From Asticcacaulis aquaticus (GTDB lineage Bacteria; Pseudomonadota; Alphaproteobacteria; Caulobacterales; Caulobacteraceae), in assembly GCF_028550415.1 (NCBI RefSeq), contig NZ_JAQQKX010000018.1, positions 1 through 64,000 on the forward strand: a stretch of 64,000 nt of DNA. Direction: 5' to 3'. Every line of letters starts with the position of its first letter. The stretch's first letter is position 1. Position numbers and translations under genes: made by a program. The notes below the pieces were generated by a model that searched no databases, was not told the origin of the DNA, and was given only the letters and a program-made list of their open reading frames with translations. Below are positions 18,410 through 27,306 of the stretch, piece after piece.

Positions 18410-18685
18410 ATGATCAAAGACACGGATGTTCAGGCGAAATCAGTCAGCGGCAGCCAGACCCTGGTGCGCGGCCTGATGATCGTCGAGGCCGTGGCGTCGG
18501 GGCTTGTGACGCTCAACGATATCGCCGAACGGGCCGGTCTGGCGCGGTCGACGGCGTACCGGCTGGCCTCGACTCTGGTCGAGCAGGGCTATCTCAGCGT
18601 CGCGCCGCGTGAGGCGGGCGGCGGCGGGTATCGTCTGGGGCAAAAGTTTTTGCGTCTGTCGCAACAGGCGAACGGCGTAAATTAA
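18410..18685 (+). pseudogene. IclR-family regulator, DNA-binding domain only (truncated)
   Basis: The 91-residue product is the N-terminal half of an IclR regulator. It has the winged helix ([20 protein letters not shown], residues about 31-50) and the start of the linker ([14 protein letters not shown]). Normal IclR proteins have about 250 residues with a C-terminal effector domain, and here the next gene starts only 68 bp after the stop. No continuing frame for the missing domain fits in that space. It may be a decayed gene, or a short protein that still binds DNA near the divergent promoter. It probably once controlled the oxidative rhamnose genes on both sides. Confidence 0.7.
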
Positions 18686-18753
18686 GTACATACAATCGAT
18701 TGGAAACGCGGGGGTGGGGTTCAACGCTTCCCGGCAATACAGAGAGAAAAGAC

Positions 18754-19533
18754 ATGCTACTCAAAGACAAGGTTTTGCTGGTTACCGGCGGTTCCAAGGG
18801 CATCGGTCGCGGCATCGCGGTCGCCGCTGCGCGTCATGGCGCGAAGATCGGCATCAACTTCGCCGGTGACGAGGCCTCGGCCCAGTCCGCCGTCGAGGAA
18901 ATCAAGGCCGCCGGCGGGCAGGCCTTTGCCCTGCGCGGCGATGTGTCGAAGCCCGAGTCGGCCACGGCCTTTGTCGCCGCCGCCGTCGAAGCCTATGGCC
19001 GCCTCGACGTGTTCGTGAACAATGCCGGCATCTGCCCCTTCCACGGCTTCCTCGACATGCCGGTCGAAACGGTGGACCGCACCATCGCCGTCAACCTGAA
19101 CGGTGCCTATTATATGTGTCAGGCCGCCGCCAACCAGATGGTCAAGCAGGGCAAGGGCGCGAACGGCTTCGCCGGTTCGATCGTCGCCGTCTCGTCGATC
19201 TCGGCGCTGGTCGGCGGTGAGTACCAGACGCACTATACGCCGACCAAGGCGGGCGTCCTGTCGCTGATGCAATCGACCGCCATCGCGCTGGGCAAACACG
19301 GCATCCGCTGCAACGCCGTCCTGCCGGGCACGATCCTGACCGACATCAACAAGGACGACCTCGCCGACCTCAAGAAGCGCGAATATATGGAAGCGCGCAT
19401 CCCGCTCGGTCGTCTGGGTCAGCCGGAAGATCTGGCCGGACCGGTCATCTTCCTCGCGTCCGACGAACTGGCCGGTTACGTCACCGGTGCGTCGCTGCTG
19501 GTTGACGGCGGCATGTTCGTAAACTTGCAGTAG
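18754..19533 (+). CDS. L-rhamnose 1-dehydrogenase (SDR)
   Basis: This enzyme oxidises L-rhamnose to L-rhamnono-lactone with NAD(P)+, the entry step of the oxidative route. It is a 259-residue SDR with TGGSKGIG (11-18), Ser148, Tyr161 and Lys165. The stretches NNAGICPFHGFLDMP, QTHYTPTKAG, RCNAVLPGTI and the C-terminal VDGGMFVNLQ match characterised bacterial L-rhamnose dehydrogenases (LRA1) as I remember them. ATG 18754 follows GAGAGAAA. It is divergent from rhmD and the rest of the pathway, and a clear terminator follows it. Confidence 0.9.
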   Translation: MLLKDKVLLVTGGSKGIGRGIAVAAARHGAKIGINFAGDEASAQSAVEEIKAAGGQAFALRGDVSKPESATAFVAAAVEAYGRLDVFVNNAGICPFHGFLDMPVETVDRTIAVNLNGAYYMCQAAANQMVKQGKGANGFAGSIVAVSSISALVGGEYQTHYTPTKAGVLSLMQSTAIALGKHGIRCNAVLPGTILTDINKDDLADLKKREYMEARIPLGRLGQPEDLAGPVIFLASDELAGYVTGASLLVDGGMFVNLQ

Positions 19534-19569
19534 TCTCTGGTTTTATCAGACAAATTGCTGCGTGAATGG

Positions 19570-19593
19570 AGGGCCGGTAGCGATACCGGCCCT
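19570..19593 (+). terminator. Terminator after L-rhamnose dehydrogenase
   Basis: AGGGCCGGTA and TACCGGCCCT form a perfect 10-bp stem around a GCGA loop, followed by TTTG. Confidence 0.75.
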
Positions 19594-19727
19594 TTGCCAT
19601 GAGCGGTTAAAATATCGCCGCGAATGTCTCATTACGTGGTGACACGTCCCCTAAACCGGGATATGTCGCTTGACCAAAGGTTCAGACCTCTTCGCACAAA
19701 ATTCGACCCTTCAAAGGACGTGATATT

Positions 19728-20378
19728 ATGAAAATCGCTCTGATTAACGAGAACAGCCAGGCCGCCAAGAACAGCATCATCTTCGACGCGCTGAAGACGG
19801 TTGCCGAGCCGCTGGGCCACACCGTGTTCAACTACGGCATGTACGGCGCCGAAGACAAGGCCTCGCTGACCTACATCATGAACGGTCTTCTGGCCGGTAT
19901 CCTGCTGAATTCCAAGGCCGCCGACTTCGTCGTCACCGGCTGTGGCACAGGTATGGGCGCCATGCTGGCCGCTAACTCGATGCCGGGCGTCTTCTGCGGT
20001 CTGGTCGTCGATCCGACCGACGCCTTCCTGTTCGGTCAGATCAATGACGGCAACGCCATCTCCATGCCGTACGCCAAGGGCTTCGGCTGGGCCGCCGAGC
20101 TGAACCTGCAGGACGTCTACCGCAAGCTGTTCGACGGCGAGCGCGGTCTGGGCTACCCCAAGGAGCGCGCCGAAATCATGGCCAAAAACCGCGGCATCCT
20201 GAAGACCGTGAAGAGCGTCACCTGCCACGACATGCTGACGGTCCTCAAGAGTATCGATCAGGACCTGCTGAAGGCCACCGTCGCCGGTGAAAAGTTCCAG
20301 GAATACTTCTTCGCCAACGCACAAGACGAAGGCATCAAGGCCTACATCAAGGGCGTTGTGGCGCTGGAAAACGCCTAA
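19728..20378 (+). CDS. RpiB/LacB-family isomerase, DhuI-like (unsaturated uronate pathway)
   Basis: A 216-residue protein of the RpiB/LacA/LacB family, clearly longer than ordinary RpiB (about 150). It has the family loop [10 protein letters not shown] with Cys72. The N-terminus ([15 protein letters not shown]), the segment [21 protein letters not shown] and the [10 protein letters not shown] stretch resemble, from memory, the streptococcal DhuI isomerase, which converts 4-deoxy-5-keto-hexosuluronate to the 2,5-diketo form. That is the same step as KduI, which is encoded next door. The start follows AAGGA. A terminator separates it from kduI. A different sugar isomerisation remains possible. 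Confidence 0.75.
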   Translation: MKIALINENSQAAKNSIIFDALKTVAEPLGHTVFNYGMYGAEDKASLTYIMNGLLAGILLNSKAADFVVTGCGTGMGAMLAANSMPGVFCGLVVDPTDAFLFGQINDGNAISMPYAKGFGWAAELNLQDVYRKLFDGERGLGYPKERAEIMAKNRGILKTVKSVTCHDMLTVLKSIDQDLLKATVAGEKFQEYFFANAQDEGIKAYIKGVVALENA

Positions 20379-20385
20379 GCTGACC

Positions 20386-20416
20386 GAAGCCGGATTTTCG
20401 AATCCGGCTTCTTTCT
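20386..20416 (+). terminator. Terminator between the DhuI-like gene and kduI
   Basis: GAAGCCGGATT and AATCCGGCTTC form an 11-bp perfect stem with a TTCG tetraloop, followed by TTTCTT. It makes separate control of the DhuI-like gene and kduI possible, although the gap is only 82 bp. Confidence 0.85.
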
Positions 20417-20460
20417 TACCAGAGCCTTTACGCCAGAGCCTTCATAAACGGAGCGCGGCC

Positions 20461-21324
20461 ATGTGCCAGAATTCCCTGTATCAGAAGATTTATCACGCGA
20501 CCCATCCCGATATGATGGACTTCGCCGATACCGAAGACCTGCGCGACAAGTACCTGATGCAGGGCCTGTTCGTACCTGACTCGGTCATTCTGAACTACAC
20601 GCATTTTGAGCGCTTCGTCGTCGGCGGTGCGGCCCCGGTGTCGGGCGAGCTTCGCCTGCCGGACCAGACCGAACCGGCCTCGGCCGCCGGTCACCCCTTC
20701 CTTGAGCGCCGCGAACTGGGCGTCATCAATGTCGGCGGCGGCACCGGTAAAGTGTCGGTCGACGGCGTAGTCTACGATCTGGCGCAAAAGGATGGCCTGT
20801 ACATCCCGATGGGCACCAGGGACGTGGTTTTCTCTTCGGACGACGCGGCCAATCCGGCGCTCTATTACCTGACCTCGACGCCCGCCCACGCGCGCTACGA
20901 GACGGTCAAGATATCGATCGATCAGGCCGTGCCGCTGGCGCGCGGCTCGCTGGAGCAATCCAACGAGCGCGTCATCTATCAGTACATCGTGCCGACGACC
21001 GCCAAGTCGTGCCAGTTGCTGCTCGGCCTGACCATCCTGTCGCCGGGCTCGGTATGGAACACCATGCCGCCGCACCTGCACGACCGCCGCTCGGAGGTCT
21101 ATTTCTACTTCAACCTCGGCGAAAACGACCGGGTGTTCCACTTCATGGGACAGCCGGACGCCGCGCGCCATATCGTCATCCAGAACAACGAAGCCGTCGT
21201 CTCGCCGCCGTGGTCGATCCACATGGGGGCCGGGACGTCGAACTATGCGTTCATCTGGGCCATGGGCGGGGAAAACCTCGACTATACCGATATGAACGTG
21301 CTGGATATCTGCCAGCTGGCTTAA
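20461..21324 (+). CDS. kduI: 5-dehydro-4-deoxy-D-glucuronate isomerase
   Basis: KduI converts 5-keto-4-deoxyuronate, formed spontaneously from unsaturated galacturonate, to 3-deoxy-D-glycero-2,5-hexodiulosonate. The 287-residue cupin has the zinc ligands His205, His207, Glu212 and His254 ([10 protein letters not shown] and SIHMGAG), with the same spacing as the E. coli protein. Other marks are FVGGAAP-like [20 protein letters not shown] and the C-terminal [13 protein letters not shown] 20461 follows GGAGCG. It is followed by kduD, with a palindromic element in the spacer. Confidence 0.95.
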   Translation: MCQNSLYQKIYHATHPDMMDFADTEDLRDKYLMQGLFVPDSVILNYTHFERFVVGGAAPVSGELRLPDQTEPASAAGHPFLERRELGVINVGGGTGKVSVDGVVYDLAQKDGLYIPMGTRDVVFSSDDAANPALYYLTSTPAHARYETVKISIDQAVPLARGSLEQSNERVIYQYIVPTTAKSCQLLLGLTILSPGSVWNTMPPHLHDRRSEVYFYFNLGENDRVFHFMGQPDAARHIVIQNNEAVVSPPWSIHMGAGTSNYAFIWAMGGENLDYTDMNVLDICQLA

Positions 21325-21335
21325 AGAGCGCTCCC

Positions 21336-21496
21336 TACTCCCCCGGTGTACCGGGGGAGGTGGCGCGAAGCGCCGGAGGGGGGCTCGCGAAAGTTTAACG
21401 GGCGCAGTGCGTGTTGCGACACCACGAGCCCCCACCACCGCATCTAGCGCTTTGCGCGTCGTGCGGTCCCCCTCCCCGGTACACCGGGGAGGTATG
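21336..21496. repeat. Palindromic element, mosaic copy (kduI / kduD spacer)
   Basis: The left arm is of the second subtype (CTCCCCCGG tip, GCGCCGGAGGGGGGCTC) and the right arm of the main subtype (CCACCACCGCATCTAGCGC, GTGCGGTCCCCCTCCCC, GGGGAGGTATGA). It begins 12 bp after the kduI stop and ends 20 bp before the kduD start. Confidence 0.88.
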
Positions 21497-21516
21497 AAGA
21501 TAACGGGAGACTAATT

Positions 21517-22272
21517 ATGACAAACGCATTCGATCTGTCGGGCAAGGTTGCCCTCGTTACCGGCGCCAACACCGGTCTGGGTCAGGGCATCGCGCTCGCC
21601 CTCGCCGAAGCCGGTGCCGATATCGCCGCCGTCGGCATCGTTCCGGCGGACGAGACCGGTGAGAAGGTCAAGGCGCTGGGCCGCCGCTTCATCAATATCG
21701 ACGCCAATCTCGGCTCGGTCGAGCCCATCGAACGCGTCATCAAGACGACGATCGACGAACTGGGCGGTCTGCACATCCTCGTCAACAATGCCGGTCTGAT
21801 CCGTCGCGCCGACGCCGTCGATTTCTCGGAAAAAGACTGGGACGACGTGATGAACGTCAACATCAAGGGCGCCTTCTTCGTCGCTCAGGCCGCCGGTCGT
21901 CACTTCATCGCTCAGGGTTACGGCAAGATCATCAATATCGCTTCGATGCTGTCGTTCCAGGGCGGTATCCGCGTCCCGTCCTACACCGCCTCGAAGTCGG
22001 GCATCGCCGGGATCACGCGCCTGCTGGCCAACGAATGGGCCAATAAGGGCATCACGGTGAACGCGATTGCGCCGGGCTATATGGCGACCGACAACACGGC
22101 GCAGCTGCGCGCCGATGCCGACCGTAACAAGTCGATCCTCGACCGCATCCCGGCGGGTCGCTGGGGTGAGCCGTCGGACCTCGGCGGTGCTGCGGTGTTC
22201 CTCGCCGCACCGGCGTCCGACTACGTCAACGGCGCGATCATTCCGGTGGATGGCGGCTGGCTGGCGCGCTAA
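21517..22272 (+). CDS. kduD: 2-dehydro-3-deoxy-D-gluconate 5-dehydrogenase
   Basis: KduD reduces the 2,5-diketo acid from KduI to 2-keto-3-deoxygluconate, which then enters the Entner-Doudoroff steps encoded elsewhere. The 251-residue SDR has TGANTGLG (15-22), Ser143, Tyr156 and Lys160. NNAGLIRRADAVDFSE, SMLSFQGGIRVPSYTASK and the end PVDGGWLAR are typical of KduD. The ATG has GGGAG 8 bases upstream, just beyond the end of the palindromic element. A strong terminator follows and ends the pectin locus. Confidence 0.94.
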   Translation: MTNAFDLSGKVALVTGANTGLGQGIALALAEAGADIAAVGIVPADETGEKVKALGRRFINIDANLGSVEPIERVIKTTIDELGGLHILVNNAGLIRRADAVDFSEKDWDDVMNVNIKGAFFVAQAAGRHFIAQGYGKIINIASMLSFQGGIRVPSYTASKSGIAGITRLLANEWANKGITVNAIAPGYMATDNTAQLRADADRNKSILDRIPAGRWGEPSDLGGAAVFLAAPASDYVNGAIIPVDGGWLAR

Positions 22273-22296
22273 ACGTCAGACATACCAAAACAATAG

Positions 22297-22324
22297 GCGC
22301 GGCTCGAAAGGGCCGCGCTTTTTT
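22297..22324 (+). terminator. Terminator after kduD
   Basis: GCGCGGC and GCCGCGC pair around TCGAAAGG, followed by six T. Confidence 0.88.
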
Positions 22325-22373
22325 GTTGAGGTTTTTCTCACGAGTTTTAGGTTGTTCGGAACGAGGTGGGGGC

Positions 22374-23063
22374 ATGATTAAACGCTATCCGAAAAACGTT
22401 CCGGGCGATTTCTATGTCGAAGACGGCTGCTGCATGAGTTGCGGTGTGCCGGAAAGCGAAGCGGGCGATATGTTCGAATGGGATGAGTTGGAGACATACG
22501 TTCACTGTTACGTCAGGCGGCAACCTGAAACGCCTTCCGACACCGAGAAGATGCTGAATGTCGTATGGAATGCTGAGGTTGAGTGTATCCGGTATGCCGG
22601 GTCGGACCCGGAGATTATCCGCCGTCTGGTACAATCCGGTGAGGGTAGCGTCTGCGATGATAATTTGCGGCATCAATACCGGGCGGAAGCACGCGATGAG
22701 GTCTTATTCGTTCGTGACAACGCGACACCTGGTACGCTGGCCGCAGAGTTTCACGCTTACCTTTTCGGTATTCCGGGCTTCGACGAACGCCCACGCTACG
22801 CTGTCAGGATGGGGGCCGCATCGGAGCGTGAGGCGATCATACGGTTGTCGTGGTTTGCGCCGCATTTCCATCGGTTGCGATTTCGTCGTGGCAGTACGGA
22901 AAGCGAGTGGCGGGTTCAGATAGAGCCCGAAATCAAGGAGGCTGGTCGAGCTGTTTGCCGCATCCTACAGGGCTGGCTCGATAGCAACGCCAACATCAGG
23001 GATCAAAGATGGTCTTCGCGCGCCGAACGCATGGCCGGTATTGCTCAGCCATTTGCTTATTGA
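22374..23063 (+). CDS. Hypothetical protein with a Cys-rich ferredoxin-like N-terminus
   Basis: A 229-residue protein that I do not recognise as a named family. The first 30 residues (NVPGDFYVEDGCCMSCGVP) resemble the N-terminal region of ferredoxin-like proteins, but only three closely spaced cysteines are present and the fourth ligand is missing, so an intact 4Fe-4S cluster is doubtful. The rest is hydrophilic with no membrane segment. ATG 22374 follows GAGGTGGGGG. Base composition is visibly lower in GC than its neighbours, which hints at acquisition. It stands alone between the kduD terminator and its own terminator. Confidence 0.6.
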   Translation: MIKRYPKNVPGDFYVEDGCCMSCGVPESEAGDMFEWDELETYVHCYVRRQPETPSDTEKMLNVVWNAEVECIRYAGSDPEIIRRLVQSGEGSVCDDNLRHQYRAEARDEVLFVRDNATPGTLAAEFHAYLFGIPGFDERPRYAVRMGAASEREAIIRLSWFAPHFHRLRFRRGSTESEWRVQIEPEIKEAGRAVCRILQGWLDSNANIRDQRWSSRAERMAGIAQPFAY

Positions 23064-23072
23064 CGCAGTGAA

Positions 23073-23132
23073 AGCCCCACCGTTGCCAGCGGGGCTCTTT
23101 TGTTCCGAGGTGCAGGAGGCGAGCCTCCTGCA
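23073..23132. terminator. Twin hairpin, two-way terminator (copy 1)
   Basis: AGCCCC...GGGGCT at 23073-23096 is followed by CTTTT on the plus strand and by CTTTC on the minus strand. A second perfect hairpin, TGCAGGAGGC-ga-GCCTCCTGCA at 23111-23132, lies directly after the stop of the minus-strand gene. The same pair of hairpins recurs at 23846-23905. Confidence 0.8.
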
Positions 23133-23133
23133 A

Positions 23134-23664
23134 TTACTCCGCCGGAGCCGCGCCGACGGGCATAACCCGCTTCTTTTCGGCGCGCAGTTGCCACCATATC
23201 CCCGCGATCAGCAGAAGCAGCAACACCCCGCGTACGGGGGCCAGTTCAGGCGCTTCGGGCGACGGCGAGAACGGTTTGCCGGCGGGGAGCCGGGTCAGGC
23301 CTTCGGTGGTCGTGAAGAACCACAGGAAGAAATAGGTGATCGACAGCCCGACGATTTCGATGGTGCGCGGCTTGAGGCGGGTGAAGGCGAGGTATTTCGC
23401 GCCGATGGCCGCCAGCAGCAGGACGATGAACAGGGCGCTGACGACGTGCGGGATGCCCGGACCACCATGATGGAAGATGGTGATGCCAGTCACGGCGCCG
23501 ATGAGCGCGGTCCAGAAATAGAGCTTGCCCAGTTCGGTATCGAGGCGGATCGTGCCTTTGGTCAGGTAGAGATAGCCGCCCAGAAACAGCGGTACGCAAC
23601 TGAGCGCCGTATGTGCGGCGCCGTACAGGGTGATGGTACTCGGCACAAAAGCTGCGACGGACAT
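23134..23664 (-). CDS. Small integral membrane protein, four predicted helices
   Basis: A 176-residue hydrophobic protein with about four membrane segments (near residues 10-30, 45-65, 75-95 and 105-120) and another hydrophobic stretch near 145-160. The layout resembles small DUF2306-like membrane proteins, but I cannot assign a family with confidence. His residues in TIFHHGG and IPHV between helices could bind a metal or heme. The ATG follows AAGGGGG at 6 bases. It is separated from the acnB gene by a half palindromic element and a twin-hairpin terminator, so it is probably its own unit. Confidence 0.65.
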   Translation of the reverse strand: MSVAAFVPSTITLYGAAHTALSCVPLFLGGYLYLTKGTIRLDTELGKLYFWTALIGAVTGITIFHHGGPGIPHVVSALFIVLLLAAIGAKYLAFTRLKPRTIEIVGLSITYFFLWFFTTTEGLTRLPAGKPFSPSPEAPELAPVRGVLLLLLIAGIWWQLRAEKKRVMPVGAAPAE

Positions 23665-23762
23665 GGTAACCCCCTTTGGTTGAGCCCGTAACGAGCCTGT
23701 GCCGGAAAGTGGATTTTGTCAAACGGCGTTACACGAATATTCGGCGCGGTTATGCGAAAGCC

Positions 23763-23835
23763 AGAACCCCCACCACCACATCTCACCACTTCGTGGTTCG
23801 TGCGGTCCCCCTCCCCGGTACACCGGGGAGGTATA
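23763..23835. repeat. Palindromic element, right half only
   Basis: GAACCCCCACCACCACATCT, inner hairpin (CCACTTCGTGG), GTGCGGTCCCCCTCCCC and tip hairpin CCGGTACACCGG ending GGGGAGGTAT. No left arm lies within 100 bp on its outer side. It shows that one arm can exist, or persist, alone. Confidence 0.85.
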
Positions 23836-23845
23836 AGAAACAAAA

Positions 23846-23905
23846 AGCCTCGCCGTTGCCAGCAAGGCTCTTAAGTTATGAGGTGCAGGAGGCGAGCCTC
23901 CTGCA
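23846..23905 (-). terminator. Twin hairpin terminator after acnB (copy 2)
   Basis: On the minus strand, TGCAGGAGGC-tc-GCCTCCTGCA comes first after the acnB stop, then AGCCTTGC-tggcaacg-GCGAGGCT and TTTTTG. The second hairpin shares the GGCAACG loop with the terminators at 23073 and 41968. Confidence 0.85.
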
Positions 23906-23918
23906 TTCTTTCTTATAA

Positions 23919-26507
23919 CTACTCCGCCGCGACCGTGCTGGCGACGTCGGCATATTCCTCGATCTGATCGAAGTTCATGTAGCGATAGACCTCCGCGCCC
24001 TTGGCGTTCAGCACGCCCATGTCGGCGTGGTATTCCTCAACCGTCGGCAGGCGGCCCAGTTTCGAGGCGATGGCGGAGAGTTCCGCCGACGCCAGGAAGA
24101 CGTTCGAGTTCTTGCCAAGACGGTTGGGGAAGTTACGCGTCGAGGTCGAAACGACGGTCGCGCCTTCGCGAACCTGCGCCTGATTGCCCATGCACAGCGA
24201 GCAGCCCGGCATTTCCATGCGCGCCCCGGCAGACCCGAGGACGCCGTAATGGCCTTCCTTGGTCAGTTCGGCGGCGTCCATCTTGGTCGGCGGCGCAACC
24301 CACAGACGGGTCGGGATGTCACGCTTGCCGTTGAGCAGCAGCGAGGCGGCGCGGAAGTGACCGATATTGGTCATGCACGAGCCGATGAAGACTTCGTCGA
24401 TGGCGGTGCCCTGAACGGTGGAGAGCAGGCGCGCGTCGTCCGGATCGTTCGGCGCGCACAGGATCGGCTCCTTGATATCGTTCAGGTCGATATCGATGAC
24501 GTGGGCGTATTCGGCGTCGGCATCGGCTTCCATGAGGACCGGGTTGGCTAGCCAGTCTTCCATCGCCTTGATGCGGCGTTGCAGGGTACGGGCGTCGGCA
24601 TAACCGTCGGCGATCATGTTCTTCATGAGCACGATGTTCGAGGTCATGTACTCGATGATCGGCTCCTTGTTGAGCTTCACGGTGCAGCCCGCCGCCGAAC
24701 GTTCAGCCGAGGCGTCGGTCAGTTCGAAGGCTTGCTCGACCTTGAGGTCCGGCAGGCCCTCGATTTCAAGAATGCGGCCCGAGAACTCGTTGATCTTACC
24801 GGCCTTGGCGACCGTCAGCAGACCCTGCTTGATGGCGTAGTAGGGGATGGCGTGGACGAGGTCACGCAGCGTGATGCCCGGCTGCATTTCGCCCTTGAAG
24901 CGGACGAGGACCGATTCCGGCATGTCGAGCGGCATGACGCCGGTCGCCGCGCCGAAGGCCACGAGGCCCGAACCGGCGGGGAAGGAAATCCCGATCGGGA
25001 AGCGGGTATGCGAGTCGCCGCCGGTGCCGACGGTGTCCGGCAGCAGCAGGCGGTTCAGCCACGAGTGGATGACCCCGTCGCCCGGACGCAGGGCGACGCC
25101 GCCGCGGTTCGAGATGAAGGCAGGCAGTTCGCGGTGGGTCTTGACGTCGACCGGCTTCGGATAGGCGGCGGTGTGGCAGAAGGACTGCATGACCAGGTCC
25201 GCCGAGAAGCCGAGGCAGGCGAGATCTTTCAGTTCGTCGCGGGTCATCGGGCCCGTGGTGTCCTGAGAGCCGACCGTGGTCATCTTGGGCTCGCAATAGG
25301 TGCCCGGACGGATGCCCTGCCCCTCAGCCAGACCGCAGGCCTTGCCGACCATCTTCTGGGCCAGCGTATAGCCCGCGGTCGAACCGGCGGGCGGCACGGG
25401 CAGGCGGAACTCGGTCGAGGCGGCGATGCCGAGGAATTCACGCGCCTTGGCGGTCAGCGAGCGACCGATGATCAGGTTGATGCGGCCACCGGCCTGAACC
25501 TCGTCGAGGATGACGTGCGATTTCAGGGCGAATTCGGCGACGGTGGCGCCGTCCTTCTCGATCTTGCCCTCGTAAGGGTAGATGTCGATGACGTCGCCCA
25601 TATTGAGGTTCGAGACATCGACCTCGATGGGGAGCGCGCCGGAATCTTCCTGCGTGTTGAAGAAGATGGGGGCGATCTTTCCGCCCAGAGTCACGCCACC
25701 GAAGCGCTTGTTCGGCACGAACGGGATGTCTTCACCGGTGGCCCAGATGACCGAGTTGGTCGCCGACTTACGCGACGAACCGGTGCCGACGACGTCGCCG
25801 ACATAGGCGACGAGGTGGCCCTTGGCTTTGAGGTCGTCGATGAACTGCATTGGCCCGCGCTTGCCGTCTTCCTCAGGCGTGATGCCGGGGCGCGCGTTCT
25901 TCAGCATAGCGAGGTAGTGCAGGGGGATGTCCGGGCGCGACCAGGCGTCCGGTGCGGGCGACAGGTCGTCGGTATTGGTTTCGCCGGTGACCTTGAACAC
26001 GGTGACGGTGATCTTGTCGGCGACCTTGGGGCGCGAGGTGAACCATTCGGCGTCGGCCCACGACTGGATGACACCCTTGGCGTTGTCGTTACCGGCCTTG
26101 GCCAGTTCCGCCACGTCGTGGAAGAAGTCGAACATCAGCAGCGTCTTTTTCAGCGCGGCAGCAGCGATCTGGCCCACGACCGCGTCGGTCAGCAGGTCGA
26201 TCAGCGGCTTGACATTATAGCCACCGACCATGGTGCCGAGCAGTTCGGTCGCCTTTTCGCGGCTGATCAGGGCGACGGGGAAGTCGCCGTGTGCCACCGC
26301 CGACAGGAAGGAGGCCTTGACCTTGGCCGCGTCGTCCACACCAGGGGGGACGCGATAGGTCAGGAGGTCGAGCAGGAAGTCCTCTTCGCCCGCCGGCGGG
26401 TTCTTGATCAGTTCGATGACATCGGCGGTTTGCGGGGCCGACAGCGGCAGGGGCGGGATGCCCAGGGCGGCGCGCTCGGCGACGTGGGCACGATAGGCTT
26501 CAAGCAT
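23919..26507 (-). CDS. acnB: Aconitate hydratase B
   Basis: AcnB interconverts citrate and isocitrate in the TCA cycle. The 862-residue protein has the AcnB domain order: N-terminal HEAT-like domain (1-160), swivel domain (about 170-370), then the three Fe-S domains. The 4Fe-4S ligands lie in [11 protein letters not shown] and [32 protein letters not shown] and [18 protein letters not shown] are typical active-site segments. The ATG follows GAGG. An AcnA is also encoded (39249), so the organism has both aconitases. In enterobacteria AcnB serves central metabolism and AcnA serves stress; whether that division holds here is unknown. Confidence 0.96.
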   Translation of the reverse strand: MLEAYRAHVAERAALGIPPLPLSAPQTADVIELIKNPPAGEEDFLLDLLTYRVPPGVDDAAKVKASFLSAVAHGDFPVALISREKATELLGTMVGGYNVKPLIDLLTDAVVGQIAAAALKKTLLMFDFFHDVAELAKAGNDNAKGVIQSWADAEWFTSRPKVADKITVTVFKVTGETNTDDLSPAPDAWSRPDIPLHYLAMLKNARPGITPEEDGKRGPMQFIDDLKAKGHLVAYVGDVVGTGSSRKSATNSVIWATGEDIPFVPNKRFGGVTLGGKIAPIFFNTQEDSGALPIEVDVSNLNMGDVIDIYPYEGKIEKDGATVAEFALKSHVILDEVQAGGRINLIIGRSLTAKAREFLGIAASTEFRLPVPPAGSTAGYTLAQKMVGKACGLAEGQGIRPGTYCEPKMTTVGSQDTTGPMTRDELKDLACLGFSADLVMQSFCHTAAYPKPVDVKTHRELPAFISNRGGVALRPGDGVIHSWLNRLLLPDTVGTGGDSHTRFPIGISFPAGSGLVAFGAATGVMPLDMPESVLVRFKGEMQPGITLRDLVHAIPYYAIKQGLLTVAKAGKINEFSGRILEIEGLPDLKVEQAFELTDASAERSAAGCTVKLNKEPIIEYMTSNIVLMKNMIADGYADARTLQRRIKAMEDWLANPVLMEADADAEYAHVIDIDLNDIKEPILCAPNDPDDARLLSTVQGTAIDEVFIGSCMTNIGHFRAASLLLNGKRDIPTRLWVAPPTKMDAAELTKEGHYGVLGSAGARMEMPGCSLCMGNQAQVREGATVVSTSTRNFPNRLGKNSNVFLASAELSAIASKLGRLPTVEEYHADMGVLNAKGAEVYRYMNFDQIEEYADVASTVAAE

Positions 26508-26697
26508 GGAAATGCACCTCGGAAAGGTCTGGGATATTTAGAGACGGCTAGGTTGTCTCTTCTTTTCCTCCGCATATCGCAGACGCGAACATTTGACCAG
26601 AGGACGGGGGTAAAATCACCGTGTCAGGGCGCAGATTTTTGCATGGGTGAAGTTTGTTTTTCACTCATGAATAATGCTTTTGGCCATGACGTTATCT

Positions 26698-27240
26698 TTA
26701 CGAATGCGACTGATCCGCAGACAGATGATGCCAGATTTCATCGCGGATGTCGTTGGGCCAGTCGGCCATGTGCTTGGTCAGCGTCGTGTGGTCGTGGGCA
26801 AACAAGGCGCGGGAGGCCTCCTCGAAGCCCGGACTATCCCCTGCAAGCGCAAACATTACATTATAGGCGGCGGTGGTGCGCGCCTTGAGGTCCGGGCCGT
26901 CCTTGCGCGCGGCGTCGATCAGCTTGCGCAGCGTCACCGAGGCCCCGCCGGGCTGTTGGGCCAGCCAGTCCCAGTGGCGGGGCAGGAGGGTCACTTCGCG
27001 CGCCACGACCCCCAGCTTCGGACGTCCGCGTCTGGCGGTCTCCGGCTCCGGCGTGTAGCGGGCGCGGATCGCTTCATCGTCGCCGCGCAGGTCGAGGTCG
27101 ATGACCTTGCCGGTGGTGCGGTCAAAGATAAGCACCGGATCGCCCACATGACGCGCGGCGACGGCGACCTCGGCCAGCGGTCCGATGGCGATACGCTGCG
27201 CCACCTGAAACACGACATAGGTGGTCTCGGAATCCATCAT
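26698..27240 (-). CDS. DUF2239 family protein
   Basis: A 180-residue protein of the DUF2239 family (COG3644), function unknown. Family marks are VLIFDRTTGKVIDLDLRG, the conserved core GRPKLGVVAREVTLLPRHW near residues 73-91, and QQPGGASVTLRKLIDAARK. The latter looks like a ribbon-helix-helix or short helical DNA-binding segment, but this is only an impression. It is divergent from a GIY-YIG gene with a perfect palindrome in the 66-bp gap. Confidence 0.85.
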   Translation of the reverse strand: MMDSETTYVVFQVAQRIAIGPLAEVAVAARHVGDPVLIFDRTTGKVIDLDLRGDDEAIRARYTPEPETARRGRPKLGVVAREVTLLPRHWDWLAQQPGGASVTLRKLIDAARKDGPDLKARTTAAYNVMFALAGDSPGFEEASRALFAHDHTTLTKHMADWPNDIRDEIWHHLSADQSHS

Positions 27241-27254
27241 ATCCTCGAATTATA

Positions 27255-27268
27255 TTTACCCGGGTAAA
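27255..27268. promoter_or_regulatory. TTTACCCGGGTAAA operator candidate
   Basis: TTTACCCGGGTAAA is a perfect 14-bp palindrome centred in the 66-bp divergent gap between DUF2239 and GIY-YIG genes; flanking TATA and TATA extend it with one mismatch. Its position would let one dimeric regulator block both promoters. Confidence 0.6.
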
Positions 27269-27306
27269 AATATATGGCATGAGCGCATCTGTCAAAGGAG
27301 AATGTC

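Noticed and set aside
24579-26888. A 769-codon plus-strand frame opposite acnB
   Set aside because: Shadow of the acnB codon pattern; low-complexity Asp/Arg/Val/Gly composition and no domain.
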